From Auricularia sp. M13 (lineage: Eukaryota; Basidiomycota; Agaricomycetes; Auriculariales; Auriculariaceae): a DNA stretch of 64,000 nt. The notes under the pieces are model-generated. The model was not told the origin of the DNA and did not search any database. It worked only from the letters and a program-made list of their open reading frames with translations. This document shows, in pieces, positions 11,828 through 23,579 of the stretch. Within the stretch, counting starts at the first letter, position 1; every line of letters begins with the position of its first letter. The translations under genes and the position numbers were made by a program. The DNA lies in assembly GCA_037042915.1 (NCBI GenBank), contig CM073194.1, positions 3,844,001 through 3,908,000 of the forward strand, given 5' to 3'.

Positions 11828-13223
11828 CTTTTCGGGGGTATCCAGATGGGCCCCGCCTCCGGATACCTGCTTTTTTTCCGTCTCAGAGGGGCGGCTTCTC
11901 GGCCGTTTAATGCGCGGAAGACGGAGAGGGGCTGAGGATTCGCGTGAGTCCGGATCGGGGGCTAGCTGCTAATTCGTGCAAACACGACGATCATGACGTC
12001 TGGTTTGCGGGGGTGTCATTTTCAAGAGGCTGATTGCTACATAACTATAAATGGTGTTCGAAATGCCTTCGAGTTCAGAGAATACAAGGTAAGCGCTGCT
12101 GAATTGTTCCTTACGCCTGCATGTCTCAATAAAGAGTAGAAGGAGTGCTTTAGGTCGGACAAGGCTTCGGCAACGCAACCGCGACGTTCATTGCGGCTGC
12201 CGACTTTGCATATATGCAGGTCGCTGCTATTCTTAGCAGAGAAGGATCGTCGCAGCAGGGTCTGCGTGAGCCCACGATGTGAGGCCATCATCGCGATCCG
12301 AGGGATCTTGCCAAACGGAGTAATATAACAACGAGGCAAGCCCGACCTTTGCATATTAAAAGGTTAGTAAGCATGCCATGCAAGCACCCTCTCGTAGGAA
12401 GGGACTTCTGAGGCGAACGGATGTGCACACGTCAAGCACTGTCAACTTGAAGCATCATATCGTCTGCTCAGCGACGGGCATTTTGAATCAAATTTCGCGC
12501 CAATCTCGTGCCCATAAACACATGAGTTGATAAAGCCTCACATTGAGCTTCTTTTCCGGATTGTACGCAGCCTTCATGCTCTTCATCCCGGAAGCGGTTC
12601 CGTAACGCGTTTGTTCCGGACGACGCGCTTGGAACTCCGATTCCGTCTGTCAGTCTCCTACTCGCCGCTGCCGCGTCTGGACTCGGCCGCGTCGTTGGCC
12701 GCGATAAAAAGTTCCTCCTGGATGGGCAGCACATGCGCGGTCTCCTAGTCCCGCGCGCGCTCTGCACGTTCCTCAAGACCGTCTGACTCTGCCCTCGACC
12801 TAGGTCCTATCCTGACTCTGCGCCCGACCCAATCCATCATGGCGCTCCAGTATCCCAGCAATACTCCTCGTATCAGGCTATAACGCGACTTCTCCAACTG
12901 TTTCTACCCGCTGCGTTCTCTTGCTTGTGCACAAGATCGACGCCTGACTCTTCGCCCGCATCAGTCGAGTGTCTTGCTCCGTCCGCTCCTCAACTCTCTC
13001 GCGTCACCCTGCTCCATACGTCCCGATTAAGCTCTCCAGCAGCGGGTAACCGATATCCATCCCCGATTCACGCGTTCCCAAGACATGGTGACGTTGCGCG
13101 CGGACCGAGAGGGCTCTCCGCCGCCGCCGCCGGGCTCGATCATCCGCGTCCCAGCATAAGTATCGCACACCACCTTCACCCTCCACACCACACCACGCAA
13201 AACTACTCGCCAGAAAGAGAAAG
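11828..13223. other. Intergenic between genes B and C
   Basis: About 1.4 kb separating the divergent cysteine-rich genes B (minus) and C (plus). No coding chain or repeat was recognised. A weak TATA-like motif (CATAAGTATC) at about 13155-13164 precedes gene C. Confidence 0.5.
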
Positions 13224-13914
13224 ATGTTCACCAGCCAGCTTCTCTCCCTCGCACTCCTCGGCGCCTCGGTCAGCGCGAGCGCCATCCTCGCCGGGCGGCA
13301 GAGCGACACGATCACGAGCAACAGCACCGCGGGCTCCACCGCGTCCGTCTTCATGCCCGCGCTCGGCTGCGGCGGGATCGACAACGCGGACTCGTGCGAC
13401 GGCAACGGCGCGTACTGCTGCGCCGACCCCGCCATGTGCGCCACCTCGCCGGACGACTCGTCCGTCTGGGGATGCATGAACGGCAACACGATGATGTGCG
13501 GCACCGGCACCACCATGTGCAGTAAGTCTTGCCTGCGATTAATCTGCCTCTGAAGTAGGCCGCTGACGCCGTTTGCGGTGAAGGTGGCGCACGCGGCGCG
13601 ACGTGCTGCCAGGACTACGAGAGCTGCGACGTCAACACGGGCGTGTGCAACCCGTCGCGTGCGTTTCCAAACCCACTTTACACTTCATCTTGCATAGCCG
13701 AGTCCTGACGACGCCATGTGCAGCGGACATGATCATCGCGAGCCAGAGCTTCTCATCCTACGTCGCGAGCTCGGCGTCCAGTGCCAGTCTTGCCGCGCAA
13801 ACCGCCGCCCAGTCGGGCACCTCAAGCTCTGGAAACGCAGGGTCAGCGAACAGCAGCCCGGAGATGACGCTTGCGGCCATTGTGGCTACGGCTTTGATGC
13901 GCGTGCTGCTGTAA
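13224..13914 (+). CDS. Secreted cysteine-rich protein C (two CC-x5-C modules, GPI-type tail)
   Basis: Three exons: 13224-13521, 13584-13658 and 13724-13914; 564 bases, 187 residues. It has a signal peptide (MFTSQLLSLALLGASVSA) and two modules: CDGNGAYCCADPAMC in exon 1, and GATCCQDYESCDVNTGVC making up most of the 75-base exon 2. A Ser/Ala-rich stretch and a hydrophobic C-terminus (AAIVATALMRVLL) suggest a GPI anchor. Its first intron is phase 1 just after the cysteine of TTMC, matching intron 2 of genes A and B. It appears to lack one module and one intron relative to them. It is on the opposite strand to A and B. A CAATAAAG-like signal follows the stop at about 13921. Function unknown. Confidence 0.8.
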
Positions 13915-16900
13915 ATTGTCTACAATAAAGTAATTGAATAGACGAGCAATGCACTTAGAAGCTATGTTCCCAACAATTATATTCGACTATTCTTCTGCAC
14001 GACCTTGACCATGTATTCCTTGAGTCGTGCGTAGGCGGAAAATATATACATCGTCAAATGCATCCATTCATCTGAGAGTCCGCGAAACTAGGCGAGGCGC
14101 TGCAGTTCAAAGCCACCTGAGAGGCTTCTCAGCTTGGGGGCGGCGTTGCAGACGTGTCCAAAGCCGCGTCCCGCGCAATTCAATCATGGACAATGCGCCG
14201 GACATCTTCAGAAGTCATCTTGGAGACGGTGAGACCTTTCAGGTCCCTGCTTGGAGACATCGGCCCAGGCATGGAGGATAAGCACTATGTCAGCTTTAGC
14301 ACAGATGGGTCCACAATCGAGGCACGGAGAGGACAGCTGCCAGCATTGCCGCCATCCATGCGAAGCCGTCGCGCAGTCCTGAAAGGTAAACAAGCCGAGA
14401 ACAATAATGAACATCTCCAATGGCAACCGCCTTGCTGGCAGGCAGTACTGCGAATTTGAATCGCTCGCAAGATGACTGGCAGCTTGGAAGTTGGAAGAGG
14501 ACTTTCCGAAGTTCAGGTAGCAGTACAGCCAGCAGGTATCTCTGTGTCCCTAGACCATCTAACATCGGTTTCAGAAGCGCCGCCTATGGGCTGGGTGACA
14601 CTGACCTGTATATTATTTCTGGCGTGACCATCGCTGGCTGTGGCGGCCGCGCTTTGCCGGTCGCTCCACTCCTTTGCTTCTCGCTACTGTAACGCACATG
14701 CTCATGCAGCCATCGAGCCGCTCAACAGCGCATTAACAATGGCTTTTGCCTGGCAAACGACACCGCCGCGGCTCTGGACATTGCTCGCTTGAAGTCAGTC
14801 TTTCTGCGAGACTCTGCCTATCGCCACGCCTTGAAAAGCACCATCGTCACGTCCCAGCTTCTGGCATACCTACTCATTCCCTTTGTAACGCACGTGCTCT
14901 CAGGGCTCGCGTTTCTGTGCTACAACGTCGGGCTTCCTAGCGCTGGGGTCTCCAACTTCGGGCACGGGCCCCTGACTACATACGCGCTTGCTGCTGTCAT
15001 ACATCGGTGCCCACTGCTCAGTCGTGTCCCGATCCTCCCCGAAGGCCCAGGCGGATGAATGGCGTCTTCAATCGAAGCCCGCAGTTGGTCGGCTTGTCGA
15101 TTTCGTTGGGGTACTGCTCGCTACATCGGTAAAAACCGTCCTTGCTTCGGACCGGTCCCGAGGCTCCGGAACACCAGGATCAGACTGAGAAAGGTACCCC
15201 TTTCCGGAGCCTCCCGAGCTGTGGCTCAGAGCTCCGGAGCGGCCAGGAGCGCTCCAGAATGCTCCTTCAGCGGGCATTTTCTCGCATTGGGGCTTACTTG
15301 TAGGCTCTTGCTGCCTTCTATTGCATACCAGGCACACAGGAACAGATGTAGGTGAAGGGAAAATGCATAGCATTGCAAGAGAATAAAATACAGGACGGTC
15401 GCTGCACGACGCTCTATGGGCACAGGTGCAAAGCGATACGTAACAGCAAACGGACTGCTCACAGTAAGACAAGCCACTCGCCCGCAACACTCAGCGCGCG
15501 TGCAACAGGCGGTGACAGCTGCGCCAGCCAAATCGCGTTCCTGTAGCGAATGCCCAGTTAGACGGGCCATAAAGCAGAGGTCAAGTCGACATACCGATAG
15601 CAGTGTTCAACGCGAGGGGGGAAGAGCGTGATTGGAAACGGCAGGCCGCTATGACGAACATCAGAACGGTGACTGCAACAAATAACGCTCACCGGAGACG
15701 ATGATCTTGAACAGCCGCGTCGCGAATGCCGGTATTCTGGTCCTGCAACGACAAATCAGTATGCAATGTAAGCCCAGGTGCAGCCCCGAGAACAGGAGCA
15801 TGCAAGGCAGCCAGAGACGGTAAGCCCAGAGCCTGCAGGACGAGCGACAAGACCTCGAGCACCGAGACCACGAGCAACGAGCAGTGCCAAGCCAGAGCAG
15901 CCCTCAATGATGCAGGAAGCCCACTACCAGAGCAGCGTAGCCGGGAAAGTGCCACGAACATTGTCAAGCTGGGCGGGGCGGTTGGGATGGTGGGGGAAAA
16001 AGGACAAGTTCGTTTGAAAGCCCGATGATGGGCATCAACTCGTTGTCAACCGGCGTCGATGGGAGCAGCGGCGCGTTGATGGGAGCTGCTGGAGCTCGGA
16101 TTGAACCGAAAACGCCAAGGATTCGGTCGTGGATTGCCTGGCCCGGTGCTCCCAACGCTTCGGCCGCTCAGATCAATCCGGAGCAGCCGGAGATGTCAGG
16201 AGCTTGATAGCCAGCTCCGGAGCGGCGGGTTTTTACAGATGTACCGCACAGTCATGATTATACATCGCCGGTCGTGCTCCGATACGCCCCAAAGGTGCTT
16301 GAATTGCGCCTTCACTGAATCCCGCAGTATGCCGGCTTTCTGTGTTGGTTGGGGGCCTTCAATCTTCATCAATTCACACACGATGCAGTTGACTCGGTCG
16401 CGCTCTTCCCGCCACTGGCCGCTACTTCACGGGTGATTTCCGCCCTACAGTCGCGGTGGCTCTCATGCTTCTGCGGTCAGAAGTCCATTGCTGAAGCTAG
16501 AGTGGGCGTTCTGACTTGGAAGAATTTGGAACAGCCTGAGCTTGTGAGATCTGTACATTGTACAATGCCGAGGCTGGATCCGGGGTGCTCCGAAAAGGGA
16601 AGAAGGAAAGTTCGTCTTCACACAGGACGCGGCTATTCCTGTCCTTGCTTGTTCATTCGTCTCTGGGTGTGGTGAAGCAGGGACACGGGGACGGTTGCTG
16701 TTCTGGCAAGGAATGCCGTCGGGCGGGATTCTCTGCGCCAAGGGTAGATCATCCACTGCATTCACTCATTCACTGCCCTCAGGCTCCGCCCCGCAATAGA
16801 GACATTTGCGTTCGCGGCGTCAAATCAACACCATATGGCCTTGCCATACTCTCAGCTAAGTGCTAGCAAGACGCTAATAGTCCTCCCGCGGCCATCCACA

Positions 16901-17106
16901 CCGTCAGACTGTGTCATCACAGCATTGACTCCCTCGCGTGCGACTCGCGCAATCCCAGCGGAATGCCGTACAGGGACCCAGGCCCGCTTCGCGGGTCGAC
17001 TGTTGCTGCAGCCTGAGCTTCGCCGGAGCTTGTGCTGCCGTTATGCTCTGACTAACTCGGCGTCCCGAATAGACCCGCGTTGCACCTCTGCTCCCCCACG
17101 GGTTCC
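13915..17106. other. Gene-poor stretch with isolated hydrophobic open frames
   Basis: About 3.2 kb with no gene I can support. Hydrophobic, possibly membrane-spanning stretches occur on the plus strand near 14780-14910 and on the minus strand near 15330-15480 and 15700-15960. Splice chains and family motifs could not be established, so these may be remnants of a membrane-protein gene. GCTCCGGAGC-type palindromes recur at 15160-15240 and 16160-16225. Confidence 0.4.
15160..15213. repeat. 12-bp inverted repeat (GAGGCTCCGGAA)
   Basis: GAGGCTCCGGAA at 15160-15171 is mirrored by TTCCGGAGCCTC at 15202-15213 around a 30-base spacer. Related GCTCCGGAGC palindromes occur at 15229-15240 and near 16210. 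No target duplication was seen. Confidence 0.6.
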
Positions 17107-17112
17107 TATAAA
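17107..17112 (+). promoter_or_regulatory. TATA box of the cyanide hydratase gene
   Basis: An exact TATAAA, 71 bases upstream of the ATG at 17183, is a good core-promoter position for a strongly expressed or inducible gene. Confidence 0.6.
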
Positions 17113-17182
17113 GCGCACATCCTTCCACCATGGCTATCTCAATCGTCCCTCAACCCGCCCTTCCACACTCTCACCTCCCAGA

Positions 17183-18548
17183 ATGCCGATTACCAAGTAC
17201 AAGGCCGCCGCTGTACGTCTCTGCGCTGTCAACCACAACGAATTACTCACTCACTTGCTGGGCTACAGGTTACCTCTGAGCCAGGCTGGTTCGACCTCGA
17301 GGCTGGCGTGCAAAAGACGATCAAGTTCATCAACGAGGCTGGTGCCGCGGGATGCAAGCTCGTCGCGTTCCCTGAAGTTTGTGAGTGGTACATCTCCCTA
17401 GAGGGGAATGAATGCTCATTCAGACAAGGGATTCCGGGATACCCCTATTGGCTGTGGAAGGTCACATACCAGCAATCGCTGCCGATGCTGAAGAAGTACC
17501 GCGAGAACTCGCTCCCCGTCGACTCTGAAGAAATGCGCCGCATCCGGCGCGCGGCCTGGGACAATCATATGTACGCGGCACCCGAATTCCCTCTCGCATT
17601 TCTCAATGCTCACATGTGCGGGCGACAGCTATGTTTCGATGGGTTTCTCCGAGATCGATCATGCGTCGTGCTACCTGGCGCAGGTGCTGATCTCGCCGAC
17701 GGGCGAGGTCATCAACCACAGGCGGAAGATCAAGCCGACGCATGTAGAGAAGCTCGTCTACGCGGATGGCGCCGGCGACACGTTTATGTCGGTCGTCGAC
17801 ACGGACATCGGGCGTGTGGGGCAGCTCAACTGTTGGGAGAACATGAACCCGTTCCTCAAGTCGCTCAACGTCGCTATGGGCGAGCAGGTCCACATCGCCG
17901 CGTGGCCTGTGTACCCCGGCAAGGAGACTCTCAAGTACCCCGACCCCGCGACGAACGTTGCTGATCCCGCGTCGGATCTTGTTACGCCTGCGTATGCGAT
18001 TGAGACTGCGACGTGGACGCTCGCGCCGTTCCAGCGTCTCAGCGTTGAGGGCCTCAAGAAAAACACGCCGGCTGGTGTCGAGCCTGAGACTGATCCGAGC
18101 ACGTACAATGGTCTGTCATCGAGTCATCCCAACATCCATTCCAGTTTGCTAATGTGACCGCGAAAGGTCATGCAAGAATTTATGCTCCGGACGGAACGCT
18201 TGTGGCGAAGCCGGACAAGGACTTTGACGGCCTGCTCTTCGTCGACGTGAGTCCGCCTGTCCGGCATATAGTGTCCCGAAGCTGAGATATTGCGTGCAGA
18301 TCGACCTCAACGAGTCGCATCTCACCAAAGTGCTGGCTGACTTCGGCGGCCATTATACGCGGCCCGACCTCATCCGCCTCCTCGTGGATACGCGCCGCAA
18401 GGAGCTTGTGACCGAGGTGGACCCCGACGGTGGCATCTCGACGTACACCACGCGCGAGCGTCTTGGTCTGAACCGGCCTCTGGATTCTCCAAAGGAGGAA
18501 AAGCGCGGCGTTGCAGGCAAGGTCGTGAAGGAGTCAAACGGCCTTTGA
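17183..18548 (+). CDS. Cyanide hydratase (nitrilase superfamily)
   Basis: Six exons: 17183-17212, 17269-17380, 17429-17570, 17629-18110, 18167-18246 and 18300-18548; 1,095 bases, 364 residues, matching fungal cyanide hydratases (about 350-370). These enzymes hydrate HCN to formamide as large helical cytosolic oligomers. The Glu-Lys-Cys triad is visible: Glu46 in VAFPEVW, Lys128 in NHRRKIKP and Cys163 in [11 protein letters not shown]. The stretches [20 protein letters not shown] and [20 protein letters not shown] are characteristic of cyanide hydratase and close aliphatic nitrilases. I prefer cyanide hydratase over arylacetonitrilase on overall similarity, but the substrate is not proven by sequence. 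The acceptor of intron 2 is at 17427-17428, which restores EVWIPGYPYW. A hAT-type MITE begins 200 bases downstream of the stop. Confidence 0.87.
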
Positions 18549-18748
18549 ATGTGTAGTTCCAGATATGTTTCTCCCATCCATCCCAACTCATGTCCAGTCC
18601 ATGCACGTTTTCTCTACGAACCTGGCGCAGCAGTTGAGACCTTGACTTGCGCGAAGCGATGATGACGTAACTTTTGTTATTCTTGTGCCTGACGATCGTC
18701 GATCTTCAAGCTTCAGGGTCTTGACGCAGATCAATAAAATGGCTGGCC

Positions 18749-19242
18749 CAGTGTTGCATGGAAAGGCCTTTCCCTTAGCAAGGCCTTGGCCTTAGCAAGT
18801 CTTACATGAAAGGCTTACCATTTTCTCCGGATGGCAAGAAAGCCTTAAATGGCCTTAATAATCCGGACCGGATGCAGTCAGATCTGGATGCAAGTTTTAC
18901 GGTTTGACTTCAAGCTCGCCAAGTTACAGCTCTTGTACTTAGTGCACGTTCTGCTGTCTTTGAGCAGCCATGGTCTACTTGACTACAGACCTATGGGCCG
19001 ATTTCAGACGACGGTGACCTCGAGCAGTCTGGAGATGACTACAGTGGGTGAGAATATGCCACATTGCCGAATCGTTGTACCCGACACTAATACAACTGCA
19101 ATGTCGGTAGCATATGAATATGTTATTTCCAAGCATGGAGTCTGTAGTTAAGCCTTACAAAGCCCTTAATATTAAGGCCTTAATCATGGCTAAGGCTTAG
19201 CGGTGCGAGAGGTCGAGTTTAAGGCCTTGATATGCAACACTG
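18749..19242. mobile_element. hAT-type MITE 1 (494 bp)
   Basis: The left end CAGTGTTGCAT at 18749-18759 is mirrored exactly by ATGCAACACTG at 19232-19242. After a 3-base mismatch the match continues with AAGGCCTT. The element is flanked by an exact 8-bp direct repeat, GGCTGGCC, at 18741-18748 and 19243-19250. An 8-bp target duplication with CAG..CTG ends is the hAT superfamily signature. Subterminal AAGGCCTTAA motifs are repeated at both ends. There is no transposase frame, so it is non-autonomous. MITE 2 at 39251-39779 shares the outer CAGTGTTG and the AAGGCCTT motifs. Confidence 0.9.
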
Positions 19243-19464
19243 GGCTGGCCTCGTCAGAGGCCTCTCTCTTGCTGCGGTGTGCCCACCGTATTCCCACCGA
19301 AATGAGGAGAGCACGAGGTGCCAAGGAGCGCAGCAGTATATTACGAAAACACGAGGGCCCGACTGCAGTCCAGACGTTGTAAGCGAGTGGCGATTCTGCG
19401 GGGATTGCGGGTCTGACCAGGGTTTGGCAGTCCAATGTGCCTAGGCGCAGCATTTCCTGGGCAG

Positions 19465-19475
19465 CTATATAAATA
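19465..19475 (+). promoter_or_regulatory. TATA-like box of the small secreted protein gene
   Basis: CTATATAAATA lies about 50-60 bases upstream of the ATG at 19526, a typical core-promoter distance. Confidence 0.55.
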
Positions 19476-19525
19476 TAACAGCATCTCTCTGTCTCTGTGT
19501 TTCGCCACAAGAACAAACCACGATA

Positions 19526-20374
19526 ATGATGCGCTTCCAGGCCGCTCGCAATCTCCTCGCACTGGCGCTGTTTGCCTTCACAACCAATGCTACGAGGTAT
19601 ATTCTTCTCTCATGGGAGGCTTCAGGGACTGAGCTTATGCATTCAAACAGTACTGTCACAGTGACCAAAACCGTCGTGACAACGTCCACCGTCACGGCCC
19701 CCGGGTCCTGCCCAACCTCATGTCCCGACAGCTCGGGATTTACAGAGACTCTGACGGTGTGTGGATATACATCTTCCTTATTCCACTCACCAATAGTTCC
19801 AAAGTTCGAGCCAGAATTGTCATGTCCGAGCATCTGCCCCTTCCCGTTGAAGTTCCTCGGCTTTGAATTCGACGGCTCCGCCGGCTGGCTCCTCGTCAAC
19901 AAGGCCAATGCGACCGACCCGCGTGCTATCTGGAGTCCACCTCTCGGTCTCATGACGATGTCCTCCGGCTTTGTCGGTTTCGGCAGCCAGCACCAGGGCT
20001 TCGTCTTCGATGTACTCAGCTTCTACTTTGCCGTCTTCTCCAACGACGACAATGACGACGTCGTGTTCTTCATGAACGGCCTCGAGAGCACCGGGCACAC
20101 AAGGAGCTACTCCACGCAGCTCAAGGCAGGAATCCAGGGTGTTGGACCGGTCCGTCCTTGCCACTTCGAGTGTCCATTTAAAGCTGACAAGTGCTCGTAG
20201 TACATGATCGACCTGACCACGCCGCAAGGGCAGGCATTCCAGTTCAACATGCTCACGCATATCGAGTTCGCCGCGTACACGTCGTATGACCCGAAGACGA
20301 AGACAGGGATGCCCGCGACGATTATCTTCGATGACTTCAAGTTCAAGAGATACTACGACCCCTGCAACAATTGA
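19526..20374 (+). CDS. Secreted protein of unknown family
   Basis: Four exons: 19526-19596, 19651-19756, 19805-20149 and 20201-20374; 696 bases, 231 residues, all phases consistent. A signal peptide (RNLLALALFAFTTNA) is followed by a Thr/Val-rich stretch (TVTKTVVTTSTVTA) likely to be O-glycosylated. The remaining ~170 residues look like a beta-rich domain: KFLGFEFDGSAGWLL, QGFVFDVLSFYFAVFSNDD and PATIIFDDFKFKRYYDPC. This resembles a carbohydrate- or lipid-binding jelly-roll in character, but I do not recognise a family. The second of two adjacent Met codons (19529) could also be the start. It converges on lipase 1 with 234 bases between the stops. Likely extracellular. Confidence 0.75.
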
Positions 20375-20608
20375 GCACTTGCAAGTAGGGGTTGTATTCG
20401 GACCTTTTTACTTACGGACTTGGCTTCTGAACAATTCTGAACGCTGACATTTGCGAACGAGTAGTAATGACCAGCATACGCATCTCCTTACGGTACAACT
20501 CGATCGAATATCTCTGTTGCTACAACCTGTTGGACAATCAAAGCAATTTCTAATACAGTAGTAATCTTACAATGCACACGGGAGTGCTGTGCTGCAACGC
20601 GTCTCGTC

Positions 20609-22964
20609 CTAGTCTTCATCCCACTTGCAGCGCCCAGTCGCGATATCGGTGAGCGCAACCCAGTAATACGCCGAAGCATGAGCGTAAGCGCGTCCAAGAA
20701 GCGGGAGGTTCTGCCTCTTCTTGCACCGCGCGCGGGCGAGATATCGCTCATCGGACGTCCCGTCCCAGCCATCCTTGCCTTCAGTCTTCGCACTGGCAGA
20801 TTGAACGCGGGAGACGACGCGGACCTCCGAGCCTGCGGTGACGTGACTGCCGCGGACGATGCAGCGCTGAGGAGCATCGCGCAGCTGAATTTCGCTGCCT
20901 TGTATCGCGAATGAGACGTTGGTATAACATGCAAAAGCGTGCCAGGCCTACCGAGATGCGCGAAAGAGAAAATATTGTACGACGAAAGTCCCCACCGCTG
21001 ATGATCGCCTTGGTGGGGCAGTCCAGCAGCAACGACGTCGAGACCCTGATAGATAGGAAGACGAAGAAAAGTCAGCGCGAGCACTTGCATGGAACGGCGA
21101 GAAAGATAGATATCGCACGTTGGTTATCCGCCACATCGTACGCAGTTGGTGGCCACTCGCGCTTGTCTCGTGCCGCATCCGATTGTTGAATGCTTGAAAT
21201 GCACTATCAGCAGTCTAGTACGTCTGAGTGGGCCAAGGCTTACCGTTCACAGAAGCGCTATCACACAGGATGGGTGCAGCAAAGAGGTACGCGTCCCGGA
21301 TGACAATGGGGCAGTCGAAATCGCCGGGTTCGTTGATGTGGCGGGCGTACACCAGGCTCGCTAGCGAACACCCAAGCGAGTGGCCGGTGGTCCACTGCAA
21401 ATGGCGCGCCAGTCAGCTGATCGAGCACAACTAGACGGGTATGCGTACAACGTTGACTTGGGTTCCGGGCGGCTTGTCCTTCAGCAGCTGTTGCGCACAT
21501 ATATTTATAGCTGACTTGATGGTGCCTACAGACGCAAGATGAACGCGTCAGAAAGCCGCCCTCGCGGCGCCTGCTAGAAGTACGTACTGTACGGCATGCG
21601 TGTCCTGCGACGGACGTGGTCGGGGAATATCCGGGAGAGGAAACCGCCATGGCATTTGCCAAATCCACGAATCCAACTACCGGCGCGTTCTGGAGAGTAT
21701 GTGCAAGTGCTATTAGCAAATCGTTCAAGTGAATGAAACGCGCGCGTACTCGGCTCGAAAGTAAAGTCGGTAACCCATTCGGAGAACTCTTGTGGCGAGG
21801 TGCCCTTGTAAGCGAGAATGATGAACGTCTTGTCCGGATGGTAGAAGAGCCCGCAGGTCGCAGACGATGCGGAATGCATCTCGCTGAGCGTCGCATACTC
21901 CAGGCCGTATCGGCGTGCAAATTCGCGCATCTCCTTTTCCTCGGCATGCTCGCGCAATGCTGCGCAAACTTTCGTTGCGGCCTGCTCACCGAGCTCATCT
22001 ACGAGTAAGGCGCCAGGAATGGTGGTGTCGGGTCCGCGTTCCTTCATACGGTTGGGCGCAGGATATTCGATTTCTGTTGCAAGAGCTTGCAGGAGCGGCG
22101 CGTCGGTGTGCGTGTACATGAGCGTGGAGCATTGCAGCCTGCATTCCGTTAGTGGATGGCCGCGCGTGATAGGATTGGGCCGCGCACAAGAGCTTTGCAA
22201 TGTCCAGGTCAAATCTGCGTACAGTGTCCGTATTCTTGCTTTCTGCCATGGGTTCCGACAGCGCGTCGCATGCAGATGAGACCTCTTCATCGGATAGCTT
22301 GTCGAATATTTCGTCGAGAACTAAGACAATGTTTAACGTCCGGGTCAGACATGGCATACCAGCAACATACCATGCTCCACCGAGGCTGCCTTGCTCTGAT
22401 CCAAAGCGCTTGCAAAGGAGGGAAACTTGATGATGATGCAGTAGAGCATAAGCACGAAAAGGACGCCAGTCGCAAGCATGGCAAACGCGATAATGGAAAT
22501 GAAGTCCACGAGCGCTGTCACAGGAGTTAGGAGAGTAGGCGCCGCGGTGAGCAGAGCGACTTACTCATGGGAAGAACGCAGATCTTCCAGCATGCGCTGG
22601 CCCACGTAGAAAAATGGAAGTAGGCGTAGTCCTTGAGCGTGTGTCTGACAAGGTATGGGTACGATTTACTCCGGTTCAAGACTCTGTCGCGATGCTTGAA
22701 GAAGTGTACGAGCTCGTCGGCATGAGGCGCATGCAAAGCAGCAGGGATCGAGAAGTCGGAGACGGGTAGCAATTGGGAAGAGCGCAGCAGAGAACCGGAC
22801 TTGTCGGCGTCACTCAAGTCAACGAGCTTGGTGTGCGGCGTGTTCAGGCGAGTGCTGGCTGGGCTTGTCGTGGTACTGGCAGGCATGGTCTGAGGCAAGA
22901 GGCTCGACGTCGACTCATTGTCAAACGCAGCCAGACTGGCTTGAAGCTCAGCACGGTCGTCCAT
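20609..22964 (-). CDS. Membrane-anchored class 3 lipase, paralog 1
   Basis: Ten exons (minus): 22565-22964, 22371-22514, 22188-22320, 21750-22138, 21588-21689, 21449-21525, 21244-21394, 21119-21192, 20952-21045 and 20609-20898; 1,854 bases, 617 residues. A Ser/Thr-rich N-terminus precedes a transmembrane helix at about 136-160 (FISIIAFAMLATGVLFVLML). A class 3 lipase-like alpha/beta-hydrolase follows: TFIILAYKGTSP (the FRGT-type strand), WIRGFGKCHGGF, and the nucleophile elbow WTTGHSLGCSLASLVYA with Ser421. Class 3 lipases hydrolyse acylglycerols or phospholipids; the single helix suggests a membrane-tethered enzyme. Its paralog lies at 56746-59171 with the same exon plan and six internal exons of identical length. 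The start codon is the first in-frame ATG giving a good N-terminus. Confidence 0.85.
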
Positions 22965-23579
22965 GGTCGGTCCGCTGGAAAAGGGCTGCTCAGGAGTTGT
23001 GGCGCAAGGCGGTTGAGCAGAGAGGAGGCTGACGCGCTGTTGCCGCCCGTAGATCAGCGTCCCGTCCTATAGCCTTACCCTGATCGTGGACTTCAGGTGG
23101 CTCGGTGCGCGCGATGCATGAAGTCTGTAGACACCGCTTGCAGCAACGCCTGTGCTCTCCAACTGGGCTAAACCGTGCGCCGGGCATTCTACGTAGCATT
23201 CGACTTTCCCATCGATTATATGGTCTGGCGGAAGCCAGATGGCATAAGTAGCTTAGTTATTTGGTACGGCGGCACCGTGATGGTGGTAGCGATAGCTGAG
23301 AATGAGCCTCGCGACAACTCCGCCGAGCTTTCCAAATTCCGGTTGATAATAGGCGCCGGCACAGTCTGTAACAGGCTGGTAACAGGTCATTAGGCACTAA
23401 TAAGAAGCAATTTTTAGATCCTTACATTGAACTTGTTCACAGGTCTCCTGATAAAATGCAGAACAGTGAGATCCAAAAAGAGAAAGTAGAGCGGATGGGA
23501 TATGCGTGAGCATAACATAAATTCAAGATAAATACGTGGACAAAATGTATACGAGCGCGCCTTGCCTGCATTAAGTCTC
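22965..23579. other. Intergenic between lipase 1 and the GH92 gene
   Basis: About 615 bases. It holds the lipase 1 promoter and the 3' region of the GH92 gene. No further gene or repeat was recognised. Confidence 0.5.

Noticed and set aside
9346-13914. Cysteine-rich genes as hydrophobins
   Set aside because: Hydrophobins have eight cysteines in a fixed C-CC-C-C-CC-C order; here a CC-x5-C module is repeated and the tails look GPI-anchored.
15160-16225. GCTCCGGAGC palindromes as transposon ends
   Set aside because: They recur at irregular spacing without target duplications; kept only as a short inverted repeat.
18749-19151. A 100-residue open frame inside MITE 1
   Set aside because: No transposase-like motif; it lies wholly inside a non-autonomous element.
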